64,000 nt of DNA from the NCBI GenBank assembly GCA_035295125.1, contig DATGJP010000095.1, forward strand, positions 248,001-312,000, written 5' to 3'. A program made the translations under genes and the position numbers. The notes below the pieces were generated by a model, which was not told the origin of the DNA, made no database searches, and worked only from the letters and a program-made list of their open reading frames with translations. Shown piece by piece: positions 48,906 through 58,300 of this stretch (position 1 is the first letter of the stretch; the number at the start of each line of letters is the position of its first letter). This DNA comes from JAICMB01 sp035295125. Lineage in GTDB: Bacteria > Acidobacteriota > Terriglobia > Bryobacterales > Bryobacteraceae.

Positions 48906-50486
48906 GTGTTCCTCGCCCTTGTCGCTACGGCCGGTGCGTTCGCGCAGCATCACATGAGTCCCGCCTCAGAAAAACCGGTGGCGCTGATGCCTGGACTGGG
49001 GACCTGGCGTCATCCCATCGCGACTCAGAACACCGAGGCGCAGAAGTTCTTCGACCAGGGTCTCTCGCTGATCTATAGCTTCAACCGCTACGAGGCTTTT
49101 CGCTCGTTCCGGAAGGCTGCGGAGCTCGACCCGAAAGCCGCGATGGCTTTCTGGGGGATCGCGATGTCGGAAGGCCCCTACGTGAACATGGACATGGACC
49201 CCTTCATCAACATGAAGGAGGCCTGCGAGGCGAGTTCGACCGGGCTGAGCGTTTCGGGACCGGCAGAACGCCCTTGGCTCGAGGCGGCTGCGTCGCGTTG
49301 TCCCGATTATGCAGACCCATCGCGGTACATCAGCGCGATGCAAGCTTTGGCAGCCCGCCTGCCCGACGATCCTGACGCACAGACCCTGTATGCCGACGCC
49401 TTGATGATCCCGATTCGCTGGCGCTGGTATGATTCCGAGGGCAAGCCCGCGGACGGCGAAGCGGAGGCCGAGCGGGTGCTTGAGGGTGTGCTGCGCCGCT
49501 ACCCTAACCACCCTGGCGCCAATCATCTTTATATCCATGCGGTGGAATCGTCGTCCACGCCGGAGCGGGCGGTGCCGAGTGCCCAGCGTCTGATGGGGAT
49601 CGTGCCGGCGGCCGGTCACATGGTCCACATGCCGGGCCACATCTGGCTGCGGCTCGGAGATTACGACAACGCCGTGGCGGTGAATGAGCGAGCGGCTGAG
49701 GTGGACCGGGAATACTTCGCGAAAACGGGGGTCATGAGCAGTTACGGCGGTTATTATCTCCACAATCTGCAGTTCCTTCTGTATTCGCGAGCGATGCAGG
49801 GGCGTTCGTCGGAGGCAAGCAAGGTTTCGAGCGACATGACGGAGGTCGTGAAAGGGATGGCGGCTTCCATGCCCGAAATGGTCGACCTGATCGGGGCATT
49901 TATCACGATGATGCAAGTGCGGGTTATGCGCTGGGACGAGGTGCTGGCGGGCGAGCAGCCCAAAATCGTGCCGGCAGCGACCGCGCTGTGGCATCATGCG
50001 CGCGCGATCGCCTACCTGGCGAAGAACGATCGGGCCGCCGCGGGGCGCGAGAAAACGCAGTTTGAAGCAATTTGCAAGACGCTGGATCGGAACATGCCAT
50101 GGAGCACGAACAAGACGGGCGATGTGATGGATTTCGCCGCAGCCGTCCTGGCGGCACGTATGGAAGCCGATCCTGCGAAAGCCGCATCGTTATGGCGGCA
50201 GGCGGTGGCCTTGCAGGACAAGCTGGCTTACGACGAACCGCCGGTGTGGTACTCACCTGCGCGCGAATCGCTGGGCGCGTCATTGTTTATGGGCGGCGAC
50301 GTCGCGGGCGCAGAGGAGGTATTCCGTGAGGGTTTGCGCCGAAGCCCCAATAATGGACGGATGCTTTTCGGATTGCTGGAGAGCTTGAAAGCTCAGAAGA
50401 AGACGGAGGCTGTTCACTGGGTGCAGCGCGAGTACGAGTCGTCATGGAAGGGCGCGGAATTGCAGCTCCGCATGAAAGATCTATAA
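48906..50486 (+). CDS. Secreted TPR-repeat protein
   Basis: The frame is open from 48642, but 48797-48888 is a dispersed repeat, so the GTG at 48906 (with GGAGG just before it) is preferred; it puts a signal peptide (VFLALVATAGAFAQ) at the terminus. The protein has 526 residues. The family signature is GLGTWRHPIATQNTEAQKFF, DQGLSLIYSFNRYEAFRSFR, KAAELDPKAAMAFWGIAMS, followed by YPNHPGANHLYIHAVESS and MVHMPGHIWLRLGDYDNAV. TPR-type repeats run to the end. Members are common in soil bacteria, often annotated only as TPR proteins. The last six bases overlap the convergent copper ATPase gene. Confidence 0.87.
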   Translation: MFLALVATAGAFAQHHMSPASEKPVALMPGLGTWRHPIATQNTEAQKFFDQGLSLIYSFNRYEAFRSFRKAAELDPKAAMAFWGIAMSEGPYVNMDMDPFINMKEACEASSTGLSVSGPAERPWLEAAASRCPDYADPSRYISAMQALAARLPDDPDAQTLYADALMIPIRWRWYDSEGKPADGEAEAERVLEGVLRRYPNHPGANHLYIHAVESSSTPERAVPSAQRLMGIVPAAGHMVHMPGHIWLRLGDYDNAVAVNERAAEVDREYFAKTGVMSSYGGYYLHNLQFLLYSRAMQGRSSEASKVSSDMTEVVKGMAASMPEMVDLIGAFITMMQVRVMRWDEVLAGEQPKIVPAATALWHHARAIAYLAKNDRAAAGREKTQFEAICKTLDRNMPWSTNKTGDVMDFAAAVLAARMEADPAKAASLWRQAVALQDKLAYDEPPVWYSPARESLGASLFMGGDVAGAEEVFREGLRRSPNNGRMLFGLLESLKAQKKTEAVHWVQREYESSWKGAELQLRMKDL

Positions 50487-52715
50487 GCGCGCGGCACGCA
50501 ATCGCAGCGCGTTCGTGATCACAGAAACCGAGCTGAAGGTCATCGCCGCGCTGGCCAGCATGGGGCTGAGAAGCCAACCTACGAAAGGATAAAGGACACC
50601 GGCCGCGATCGGCACACCCAGGATGTTGTAGATGAACGCGAAGAAGAGGTTCTGGCGGATGTTGCGCATGGTGGCACGGCTCAGGTTCCGAGCGCGCAGG
50701 ATAGCGCGGAGGTCGCCTTTTACGAGCGTGATACCGGCGCTCTCCATGGCGATATCCGTGCCGCCTCCCATGGCGATGCCCACCTGGGCCTGCGCCAGCG
50801 CCGGGGCGTCGTTAATCCCGTCACCGGCCATCGCGACCACCCGGCCGCTCGCTTGCAACTGCTTCACGATTTCGAGCTTGCCCGCGGGAAGCACGCCGGC
50901 GTGCACTTCGTCGAGACCAAGTTTCATGGCGACTTCTTCGGCGCGCTCGCGGCGGTCTCCGGTAACGAGCACCAGCCGAATGCCATCCTGATGCAGTTCT
51001 TTTACGGCTTCGCTGGTCGAGGCTTTGATGGGATCGCCGATGCTGAGGGCTCCGGCGAATTGGCCATCGACGGCTACTAGTATGTCGCCGGGAATTGAGG
51101 CGGCGACTCCGAGATCCCGCATCAGGGTCTCGTTTCCGGCGGCGACCTGACGGCCCCCGACCATTCCAGTGATTCCTTTTCCGGTGACGGATTGGACCCG
51201 CTCGGCGCGCGCGGGCTCGATTCCGCGCTGTTTCGCGCCGCTTACGACGGCGGTCGCGAGGGGATGCTCGGAGGCCCGTTCCAGGCTGGCGGCCAGCCGC
51301 AGGAGTTCCTGCTCGTCAAAACCTGACGCGGCCTTGACGTCCAACAGTTGCGGCTTACCTTCGGTCAGTGTGCCGGTCTTGTCGATGACGAGCGTGTTCA
51401 CCTTCTCGAGAACTTCGAGCGCCTCGGCATTGCGGATCAGGATGCCGGCGGAGGCGCCGCGTCCAACGCCGACCATGATCGACATGGGCGTAGCCAATCC
51501 CAGCGCACACGGGCAGGCAATGATCAGGACGGCCACGGCATTCACCAGCGCATGAGCGGCGCGTGGTTGCGGACCGAGCGTCCACCAGCCGATGAAGGTC
51601 ACGATGGCGGCCACAATGACGGCGGGCACAAACCACGACGCCACGAGGTCCGCCAGGCGCTGAATGGGGGCACGAGTACGCTGCGCCTCACTCACCATTT
51701 TCACGATTTGGGCCAGCATGGTGGCCGCTCCAACCCGCTCGGCTCGAATGGCCAGCGCGCCGGTCTGATTAACCGTGCCGCCGGTCACCTTGGCGCTTTG
51801 CGCCTTTTCCACCGGGATCGGCTCGCCGGTCAACATGGACTCGTCGACGGTGCTGCTGCCTTCGACGATGACCCCATCCACCGGCACCTTCTCGCCGGGC
51901 CGGACACGCAGGATGTCGCCCGTGTGAATCTGATCGAGCGGTACATCCTCCTCCGCGCCCCCCGGACGCAAGCGACGGGCGGTCTTCGGCGCCAGCCCGA
52001 GCAACGCACGAATCGCACCGCTGGTTCGCTGGCGAGCACGCAGTTCCAGTACCTGTCCTAAGAGCACCAGCGTGATGATAACGGCCGCAGGTTCGAAATA
52101 GACTTCCTCGGAACCGAGCAGCGCCACTACGATGCTGTATAAGTAAGCCGCCCCCGTGCCCATGGCGATCAGCGTGAACATGTTGGGGCTGCGATTCAGG
52201 ACGGAAGTCCAGGCGCGCTGGAAAAACGGCCATCCCGCCCACAGCACCACCGGCGTCGCGAGCGCAAACTCGATCCACACCGGCGGTCGGCCGCCCAACC
52301 AACTCCAGATCATAAAGCCGAGGATCGGCGCGGTGAGGAGAAGTGCGATGAAGAACCGCCGCTTCATATCCGTGTACTCGGGGTTCTCTTCTTCAACGGA
52401 GTCGAAGCGGAACTCGGCGGGCTCGAGAGCCATCCCGCAAAACGGACACGACCCAGGACCGATCTGGCGCACCTCGGGATGCATCGGGCAGGTATACTCG
52501 ACGCCCTCGGGCATGGGCTCCGCCGGCTTTTGCGGCGCGAGATAACGCTCGGGATCGGCCTCAAATCGCGCGACACAGCCCTTACTACAAAAGTAGTAGG
52601 TCTTCCCCTGATACGTACTGGAACCCGCGGCAGTCTTGGGGTTCACAGTCATGTGGCAGACTGGGTCCAGTTCGCTGGGCGGCGATTGGATGATTTGAAA
52701 CGGGTTTTGTGCCAT
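50481..52715 (-). CDS. copA: Copper-type P1B ATPase with N-terminal YHS and zinc-knuckle-like domain
   Basis: The protein has 744 residues. In place of the usual HMA domain it has a YHS domain (DPVCHMTVNPKTAAGSSTYQ, residues 17-55, with YYFCSKGC) and a heavy-metal-binding domain (YTCPMHPEVRQIGPGSCPFC, 74-93). The ATPase then shows TGEP (296-299), the ion-binding CPC at 401-403 in TM6, the phosphorylated Asp in DKTGTLT (445), GDGINDAP and the C-terminal helices. CPC plus YN/MSS segments indicate Cu+ (class P1B-1) export. Its start is divergent from mutY with a 40-base gap; its end overlaps the TPR gene. Specificity is inferred from the motif. Confidence 0.9.
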   Translation of the reverse strand: MAQNPFQIIQSPPSELDPVCHMTVNPKTAAGSSTYQGKTYYFCSKGCVARFEADPERYLAPQKPAEPMPEGVEYTCPMHPEVRQIGPGSCPFCGMALEPAEFRFDSVEEENPEYTDMKRRFFIALLLTAPILGFMIWSWLGGRPPVWIEFALATPVVLWAGWPFFQRAWTSVLNRSPNMFTLIAMGTGAAYLYSIVVALLGSEEVYFEPAAVIITLVLLGQVLELRARQRTSGAIRALLGLAPKTARRLRPGGAEEDVPLDQIHTGDILRVRPGEKVPVDGVIVEGSSTVDESMLTGEPIPVEKAQSAKVTGGTVNQTGALAIRAERVGAATMLAQIVKMVSEAQRTRAPIQRLADLVASWFVPAVIVAAIVTFIGWWTLGPQPRAAHALVNAVAVLIIACPCALGLATPMSIMVGVGRGASAGILIRNAEALEVLEKVNTLVIDKTGTLTEGKPQLLDVKAASGFDEQELLRLAASLERASEHPLATAVVSGAKQRGIEPARAERVQSVTGKGITGMVGGRQVAAGNETLMRDLGVAASIPGDILVAVDGQFAGALSIGDPIKASTSEAVKELHQDGIRLVLVTGDRRERAEEVAMKLGLDEVHAGVLPAGKLEIVKQLQASGRVVAMAGDGINDAPALAQAQVGIAMGGGTDIAMESAGITLVKGDLRAILRARNLSRATMRNIRQNLFFAFIYNILGVPIAAGVLYPFVGWLLSPMLASAAMTFSSVSVITNALRLRAARL

Positions 52716-52755
52716 TTCATTCTCATGGTCGCATTAGGCCGCTTATCATAGGAGA

Positions 52756-53766
52756 TTGTCCCCGGCCACTGCGATTCGTCGTGTGTTGCTCGCATGGTAC
52801 GACCGCAACAAACGTACTCTGCCTTGGCGCAACAGCCGCGATCCATATTTGATTTGGGTATCGGAGATCATGCTGCAACAGACGCGAGTCGCCGCAGTGA
52901 TGCCGTACTACGAACGGTTCCTTCATCGTTTTCCGAACGTGGAATCGCTAGCCGCCGCTCGCGAGGAAGAGGTGCTGGTGGCATGGGCCGGCCTCGGGTA
53001 CTATTCGCGTGCGCGTAATCTTCACAGGGCGGCGCGAAAGATCGTCGAAGCGGGTGCGTTTCCTCGGGAGTATGACGCGATTCGCGAACTTCCCGGTGTC
53101 GGCGATTACACCGCGGCCGCGGTTGCGAGCATCGCATTCGATCAAGCTTTCGCCGCAGTGGACGGAAACGTTTTGCGCGTGCTGAGCCGTCTAAAGGCTG
53201 AACCGGCTGATATTCAGGCGGGTGAGACACGGAAACGGCTTCAGGGATTCGCGGACGAACTGCTCGACCCCAAGCGCCCCGGCGATTTCAACCAGGCGTT
53301 GATGGAGTTGGGCGCGACGGTTTGTTTACCGAAGACGCCGCAGTGTTCGAGTTGTCCCGTCGCGACGCATTGTGAGGCACGCAAGCAGAACAGAACGAAT
53401 GAATACCCGGTACGTGTGCGTAAGGATGCGCGCCACGAGGTGCGGGAAACGCTTTGCTATATCGAACGAGGAGATCGGGTTCTGTTTTGGCAGCGCCCAC
53501 CCGAGAGCCGGCGTCTCGCGGGTTTTTGGGAGTTACCGCTCGCCACTCAGCTCGACGGCGCGCACTTAGAGAAGAAGTTGGGGGAGTTTCGGCACACTAT
53601 AGTGAACACCACCTATTGCATCAATGTTATGCAAGCGTCGCTTGGCCGGGTTCCGGCGGGGTTCGAGTGGCTGTCGACGAATAAATTACATGAAGTTCCG
53701 TTAAGCACCACAGCAAAAAAGGCGCTGCTGTGTTTAACAGAACAGGTCGGGAATGAAAAAAAGTAG
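52756..53766 (+). CDS. mutY: A/G-specific adenine DNA glycosylase
   Basis: MutY removes adenine mispaired with 8-oxoguanine. The protein has 336 residues from a TTG at 52756 with GGAGA next to it. Catalytic Glu37 sits in SEIMLQQTRV and Asp136 in VDGNVLR; the helix-hairpin-helix is LPGVGDYTAAAV, and the 4Fe-4S loop is C-x6-C-x2-C-x5-C (CLPKTPQCSSCPVATHC). The C-terminal NUDIX-like domain (RRLAGFWELPLATQL) recognises 8-oxoG. The last 14 bases overlap the next gene. A fragment of its 3' end is repeated at 56304 (see there). Confidence 0.95.
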   Translation: MSPATAIRRVLLAWYDRNKRTLPWRNSRDPYLIWVSEIMLQQTRVAAVMPYYERFLHRFPNVESLAAAREEEVLVAWAGLGYYSRARNLHRAARKIVEAGAFPREYDAIRELPGVGDYTAAAVASIAFDQAFAAVDGNVLRVLSRLKAEPADIQAGETRKRLQGFADELLDPKRPGDFNQALMELGATVCLPKTPQCSSCPVATHCEARKQNRTNEYPVRVRKDARHEVRETLCYIERGDRVLFWQRPPESRRLAGFWELPLATQLDGAHLEKKLGEFRHTIVNTTYCINVMQASLGRVPAGFEWLSTNKLHEVPLSTTAKKALLCLTEQVGNEKK

Positions 53767-56089
53767 AAACGTTGTAGCCGCAAAGATCGCCGTGGGGTTG
53801 GCGGTGATTCCGGTGTTGATTTATGCGTATTCGACAGGGCCTGATCCACGGCACACCGGGGCCCCCGGCGACGATCCTTTGGCTTGCACCACATCGGGCT
53901 GCCATACAGGAACCGCGCTGAATGGGGGCGGCGGCAACGCGCAGCTCACGTCATCGGAAGGAACCACCTATACTCCGGGTAAGGCGCAAACCCTAACGCT
54001 CACGATTACCGATTCGAAGGCTCACGTCTACGGATTCCAGATGAGCGCGCGCGCAAACAGCAGTCCCGCGAATACGCAGGCGGGTGATTTCACGCCGGGC
54101 GATTCTCAAATCGTGCTCTGCGACGACGGCGGTTTGAAGGGTAGTAAAGGATGTCCCGCGAAGTCCCCGGTCGAGTTCATCGAGCACTTCATGCCATTTC
54201 GGACGAATGTGATCTCAGTGACGTGGACGCCTCCGGCCACGAACATCGGACCGGTGACGATATACGCGGCCGCCAATGCGGCCAATGGCGATGGCAACAA
54301 CACTGGCGATCACATTTATACGACGAAGCTGCAGCTCTCTGCGGCGGTGTCGCAACCGCCTCCTCCCCCACCCCCGCCGACGGCGATCAATGTTTCGCAT
54401 GACCTGGTGAGTCTTGGAATCGCGAGTCACAATATTGCGCCCAATACGCCAGCGCTGGATGCTACACCGTTGTTCCAGGCGGCCATCAACTATGCGGCCC
54501 AGAACCAGCTACAGACGATTACGGCCGACGCAGGCGCCTATTATTTCCAGTCCACGAATACGAACGCCGGCGACAGATACCTGGTGCTTTCCGGTTTGCA
54601 GAATCTAACGATCGATCTGCAGGGGTCGGACCTCTATTTTCAGAACCCGTTTCTGATGGGGATGGACGTGGAGAACTGCCAGAACCTGACGCTGAAGAAC
54701 TTCACGCTCGACTATCAGAACCTGCCGTTCACCCAGGTGCAGGTGACCGCTGTCGACGCTACGAATGCCGTCATTTCCTATTCGACGCTGGGCAACTGGC
54801 AAACGCCAACGTTCAGCTCGCTCGATCCTTCGGCGCCGATTTATGCGTTCGCTTTTCGAAACGGAGCGCTCGTTCCCGGTACCAGCCGTTTCCAGGCGGC
54901 GAACCCGGCGGGGGCGAATTCCGTCGCGATCGTGAATGACGGTTTGCCTTGGACGCAGCAATCGGTGCTGGGTTTGATTGCGGCCGGCGACACGCTGGTG
55001 CTAGCCCCGCGGTCGGGAGGCTCATCGCTGAACGTGAACGGCGGCACCAACATCACACTAAGCCACGTGTCCGTCTATTCGAGCGGCTCCGCGGGAGTCA
55101 AGTTGTCGTCGGCGAACGCCACGCTGGATCACGTGAGCGTGGTGCCGCGGCCAGGCACCGATCATCTCGTGAGCTCGAACGCATATGGCGTCACTTTGAC
55201 GGATGCCGCGAATGCCACGCTGCAGTTTTGCACGGTTCGTTTTACGCTGGACAACGGTTTCTCAACTTATTCGAGCGACGGGAATGCATCCATGGCGAAC
55301 CTGGTGATGCAGAGCAATCTGGTTCAAGACATCGTGTTCTCGCGCGGTATTTCGCTGAGCGGTCTCAGCAATGCGAGTCTTACGGGCAACGTTGTGCGGC
55401 GCACGCCATTTGCAGGCATCATCGGGTTCGGTCCTCTTCAAGGACTCACCATGACTCACAACGTGGTGAGCGATGCCAACGGCGGAACAGCCCCGAGCGC
55501 GAAGGATTATGCCGCGGTTCAGATTTACTCCGTGGATCAGAACGCGCAGCCCATCACATCACAGAATAATCAGAACGTCACCATAACCAACAACTACATC
55601 GCGAATACTCCGCGGACGGCGATCTGGGTCGAGGAGACATCCGGCGGCGACATCGAGAATAATTTTCTGGTCGATGTCACGACGACTCCGGACGACGGGC
55701 TCGCGGACTATCCGGCTGGTGCGGTGTCGAGTTTCTCAAATGCTGTGATCGTTCAGAATATTTCGAATGTCACCGTTCCAGGGAATACGACAGAAGCGGG
55801 CACGAATCTGATTACGATTTTGTCGGGGAGCACGAATGTCGAGAGCGCGATGGCTCCGGGCGCTACGGCGCTTGTAATGTCGGCGGCGGTCGCATCGGAT
55901 GCGGCGCCTACTGCTACGATCACCGACAGCACGGGCGCGGTCTTTCAGGCTTCGGTCAGCGTTTCGCAAGGGCAAGCCAGCTTCGTGGTGCCGCAAGGGT
56001 GTGCTCCCGGTGCGGCGCAGGTTGAGATTGACGGCGCTGCGGGGATGCTCGGGCGCGGGACGGTACTCATTGACCCTGCGGCTTTGTAA
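53753..56089 (+). CDS. Secreted choice-of-anchor-V-like protein with right-handed beta-helix
   Basis: The protein has 778 residues. After a signal or anchor segment (AAKIAVGLAVIPVLIYAYST) comes a domain (residues 30-195) starting TGAPGDDPLACTTSGCHTGT and continuing YTPGKAQTLTLTITDSKAHV, GFQMSARANSS; this resembles choice-of-anchor V domains, whose C-x-x-C-H usually binds heme, but here spacing is C-x4-C-H. A Pro-rich linker (QPPPPPPPP) leads to a pectate-lyase-like beta-helix with many repeats (GLQNLTIDLQGS, NCQNLTLKNFTLDY, NASLTGNVVRR). It overlaps mutY by 14 bases, and is a paralogue of the gene at 56350 in its first 200 residues. Function may be surface attachment or glycan binding, inferred only. 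Confidence 0.8.
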   Translation: MKKSRNVVAAKIAVGLAVIPVLIYAYSTGPDPRHTGAPGDDPLACTTSGCHTGTALNGGGGNAQLTSSEGTTYTPGKAQTLTLTITDSKAHVYGFQMSARANSSPANTQAGDFTPGDSQIVLCDDGGLKGSKGCPAKSPVEFIEHFMPFRTNVISVTWTPPATNIGPVTIYAAANAANGDGNNTGDHIYTTKLQLSAAVSQPPPPPPPPTAINVSHDLVSLGIASHNIAPNTPALDATPLFQAAINYAAQNQLQTITADAGAYYFQSTNTNAGDRYLVLSGLQNLTIDLQGSDLYFQNPFLMGMDVENCQNLTLKNFTLDYQNLPFTQVQVTAVDATNAVISYSTLGNWQTPTFSSLDPSAPIYAFAFRNGALVPGTSRFQAANPAGANSVAIVNDGLPWTQQSVLGLIAAGDTLVLAPRSGGSSLNVNGGTNITLSHVSVYSSGSAGVKLSSANATLDHVSVVPRPGTDHLVSSNAYGVTLTDAANATLQFCTVRFTLDNGFSTYSSDGNASMANLVMQSNLVQDIVFSRGISLSGLSNASLTGNVVRRTPFAGIIGFGPLQGLTMTHNVVSDANGGTAPSAKDYAAVQIYSVDQNAQPITSQNNQNVTITNNYIANTPRTAIWVEETSGGDIENNFLVDVTTTPDDGLADYPAGAVSSFSNAVIVQNISNVTVPGNTTEAGTNLITILSGSTNVESAMAPGATALVMSAAVASDAAPTATITDSTGAVFQASVSVSQGQASFVVPQGCAPGAAQVEIDGAAGMLGRGTVLIDPAAL

Positions 56090-56137
56090 CATTGTTAGGT
56101 CCTAACGGTAGTTTTCGGGAACAGCGAGTCTGATTGA

Positions 56138-56257
56138 GCCTGTGATGCAGGCTGTTAGCTTGCGGCGGGTTGTTAACCCGCCTGCTCGTAACTCGGAACA
56201 CGCGCCGACCAACGCCGGTTGGCAACCGGCGGCAGGATGCCATCCTGCATCACAGGC
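56138..56257. repeat. 120-base compound palindrome
   Basis: GCCTGTGATGCAGG (56138-56151) pairs exactly with CCTGCATCACAGGC (56244-56257). Two further perfect hairpins lie inside: GGCGGGTT-gtt-AACCCGCC (56164-56182) and CGCCGGTT-ggc-AACCGGCG (56213-56231). The whole can fold as a branched cruciform between two duplicated genes. It does not match the GCAGGCGAAACC family. Confidence 0.8.
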
Positions 56258-56289
56258 GGCCGAACTACCAGATTTAGAGGAAACTACCG

Positions 56290-56345
56290 GCCCAGATGAA
56301 TTCCCGTTAAGCACCACAGCAAATCCCACGCGCGTGTGTTTAATC
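56290..56345 (+). pseudogene. Fossil of the mutY 3' end
   Basis: Bases 56304-56322 are identical to 53699-53717 in mutY (19 of 19). In frame the fossil reads EFPLSTTANPTRVCLITRE compared with EVPLSTTAKKALLCLTEQ at the MutY C-terminus. It lies just in front of the second choice-of-anchor gene, exactly where mutY lies in front of the first. It is a relic of tandem duplication. Confidence 0.7.
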
Positions 56346-56349
56346 ACTC

Positions 56350-57720
56350 GTGAAGTACATGCAACACAACCGCAAGATTCTGGCGGCGAAGATGGCTGTC
56401 GGGTTGGCCGTGATTCCGGTGCTGATCTATGCGTATTCCACAGGACCCGATCCTCGTCATACCGCAGCGCCGGGGGATGATCCGCAAGCCTGCGCTACGT
56501 CGGGCTGCCATACCGGGACCCCGCTCAACGGAGGCGGCGGCAACGTCCAACTGACCTCATCGGCCGGTACTTCTTATACACCCGGCCAGAGCCAGACGCT
56601 CACGTTGACGATCACCGATTCGAAAGCGCACGTCTATGGGTTCCAGATGAGCGCGCGCCTGGATAGCAGCCCGTCGACGGGACAGGCCGGGGATTTCACC
56701 GCGGGCACGCAGCAGATTGTGCTTTGCGACGACGGCAGCCTGAAGGGCAACAACGGATGCCCGTCGAAGTTCCCGGTCGAGTTCATCGAGCACAGCAGCC
56801 CGTTTCAAACCAACACCATAAAAGTGAAATGGACCGCGCCCGCGACCAACGTCGGAACCGTCACGATCTATGCGGCGGCTAATGCCGCGAACGGAGATGC
56901 CAATAACACCGGCGATCATATCTACACCACGAAACTGCAGCTCTCACCCGCGAGCACGACAAACAATGGTCCGACAATCACGGGGATTCAGAGCGCGGGC
57001 GGCTTCAATCCGAAGGCGGGAATCGCTGCGGCGACCTGGATCGAGATTTACGGCACAAATCTCTCCACCACGCCGACGCGCAGTTGGGCAGGTTCCGATT
57101 TTAACGGCAACAACGCGCCGACATCGCTGGATGGTGTCAGCGTGACAGTTGGTGGCAAGTCGGCTTTCGTCGACTTCATCAGTTCCGGCCAGGTGAATGT
57201 GCAGGTACCGGACAATATTCCGCTGGGACCGGGCGTGCCCGTCGTTCTGACTACCTCACAAGGCCAGAGTTCGCCGGTCAGCGTAACCACCGCAAGTTTG
57301 GCCCCGGCTCTGTTGGCTCTGCCGCAATGGGACGTGAACAGTAAACAGTATGTCGTGGCCCAATTCCCGCAGGACGGCAACAAGTATGTAGGGCCGACGA
57401 ATTTGATCAACGGTCTGACATTCCGTCCGGCCAAGCCTGGCGAGGTAATTACGATATACGGAATCGGTTTCGGCCCTGTGACTCCCGCGAATCCGTCGGG
57501 CACGGTGACGACACAGGGCAACACCGTGAACACAACACCGGTGTTTCGTTTCGGCCAGACGCCGGCGGAGCTGCAGTACCAGGGGTTGTCGCCATTTGCG
57601 GTCGGGTTATATCAGTTCAACGTCGTCGTGCCGAACGTGTCGGCAGGCGATATTCAGCTCAATGTGCAAATGGGAAGCATCACGCTAAACCAGAGCCTGT
57701 TCGTAACGGTTGGACAATAG
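56350..57720 (+). CDS. Secreted choice-of-anchor-V-like protein with TIGR03437 C-terminal domain
   Basis: The protein has 456 residues. The start may be the GTG at 56350 or the ATG at 56359. Its first 200 residues are nearly the same as in the upstream paralogue (GLAVIPVLIYAYSTGPDPRH, GDDPQACATSGCHTGTPLNG), again with C-x4-C-H. The C-terminal part (residues 205-456) is the TIGR03437 domain of Solibacter-type bacteria: GIQSAGGFNPKAGIAAATWI, EIYGTNLS, VDFISSGQVNVQVPDN, VITIYGIGFGPVTP and LYQFNVVVPN. This IPT-like pair of beta-sandwiches is probably extracellular. The stop overlaps a convergent small gene by 41 bases. Confidence 0.85.
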   Translation: MKYMQHNRKILAAKMAVGLAVIPVLIYAYSTGPDPRHTAAPGDDPQACATSGCHTGTPLNGGGGNVQLTSSAGTSYTPGQSQTLTLTITDSKAHVYGFQMSARLDSSPSTGQAGDFTAGTQQIVLCDDGSLKGNNGCPSKFPVEFIEHSSPFQTNTIKVKWTAPATNVGTVTIYAAANAANGDANNTGDHIYTTKLQLSPASTTNNGPTITGIQSAGGFNPKAGIAAATWIEIYGTNLSTTPTRSWAGSDFNGNNAPTSLDGVSVTVGGKSAFVDFISSGQVNVQVPDNIPLGPGVPVVLTTSQGQSSPVSVTTASLAPALLALPQWDVNSKQYVVAQFPQDGNKYVGPTNLINGLTFRPAKPGEVITIYGIGFGPVTPANPSGTVTTQGNTVNTTPVFRFGQTPAELQYQGLSPFAVGLYQFNVVVPNVSAGDIQLNVQMGSITLNQSLFVTVGQ

Positions 57721-58216
57721 CGGTCGAGCGCGACCGCTCTTTGGCGCCGAAGCAAAAGCTTTCGATCATGCCTCTGAACACGGGCTGCAGCGCCTGATAT
57801 TGACCCCGCGGGCACGATGCCATCAGGACGTATGCGTTCTCGCCGTCATCTGTTGCGACCACGGTAAGGAATGAATCGACGCCTTGCGGATTGATACCCG
57901 TGCTCGTCACGAACGCACCGGGTCGGCCATCGACTTTGAACGGGCCACGGTTCACAACAGTGAAGTTGTGGTATTGGCCGCCGACCTCGGTGCTCACACG
58001 ATTGAGCACGGCATTCCAGTTCGAACCTGGATATGCCATCAGAATTACAAACGCGTTGCCGCTCACGAATTCCACACCATCGTCACTGAGAGACATTTGT
58101 CGCCACGACAACGGGCAATCGATGTGGAAGCGTCCGAGCGGATCACGATAGGTCGTGTTCTGGGAGAAACGATCGGCGATCAAGAAACACGAGATAAAGA
58201 ACGTCTTGAAACGCAT
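57680..58216 (-). CDS. Small secreted hypothetical protein (PsbP/DcrB-like)
   Basis: The product has 178 residues. A short hydrophobic start (FKTFFISCFLIADRFS) is followed by DPLGRFHIDCPLSWRQMSLS, DGVEFVSGNAFVILMAYPGS, VDGRPGAFVTSTGINPQGVD, and VFRGMIESFCFGAKERS. The pattern of an amphipathic beta-sheet ending in a helix resembles PsbP/DcrB-type domains, which occur in many secreted bacterial proteins of unknown role. It overlaps the end of the convergent neighbour by 41 bases. It starts with ATG 58216 and has no strong ribosome site. Family identification is tentative. Confidence 0.65.
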   Translation of the reverse strand: MRFKTFFISCFLIADRFSQNTTYRDPLGRFHIDCPLSWRQMSLSDDGVEFVSGNAFVILMAYPGSNWNAVLNRVSTEVGGQYHNFTVVNRGPFKVDGRPGAFVTSTGINPQGVDSFLTVVATDDGENAYVLMASCPRGQYQALQPVFRGMIESFCFGAKERSRSTAIVQPLRTGSGLA

Positions 58217-58300
58217 ACCTGACTTATCGGCCAGCGTTGGTAGGTTTGCGGTATCCTACACTCGAATTGCCGCACAGACGGCGTAATTGGAGGAGGAGCT

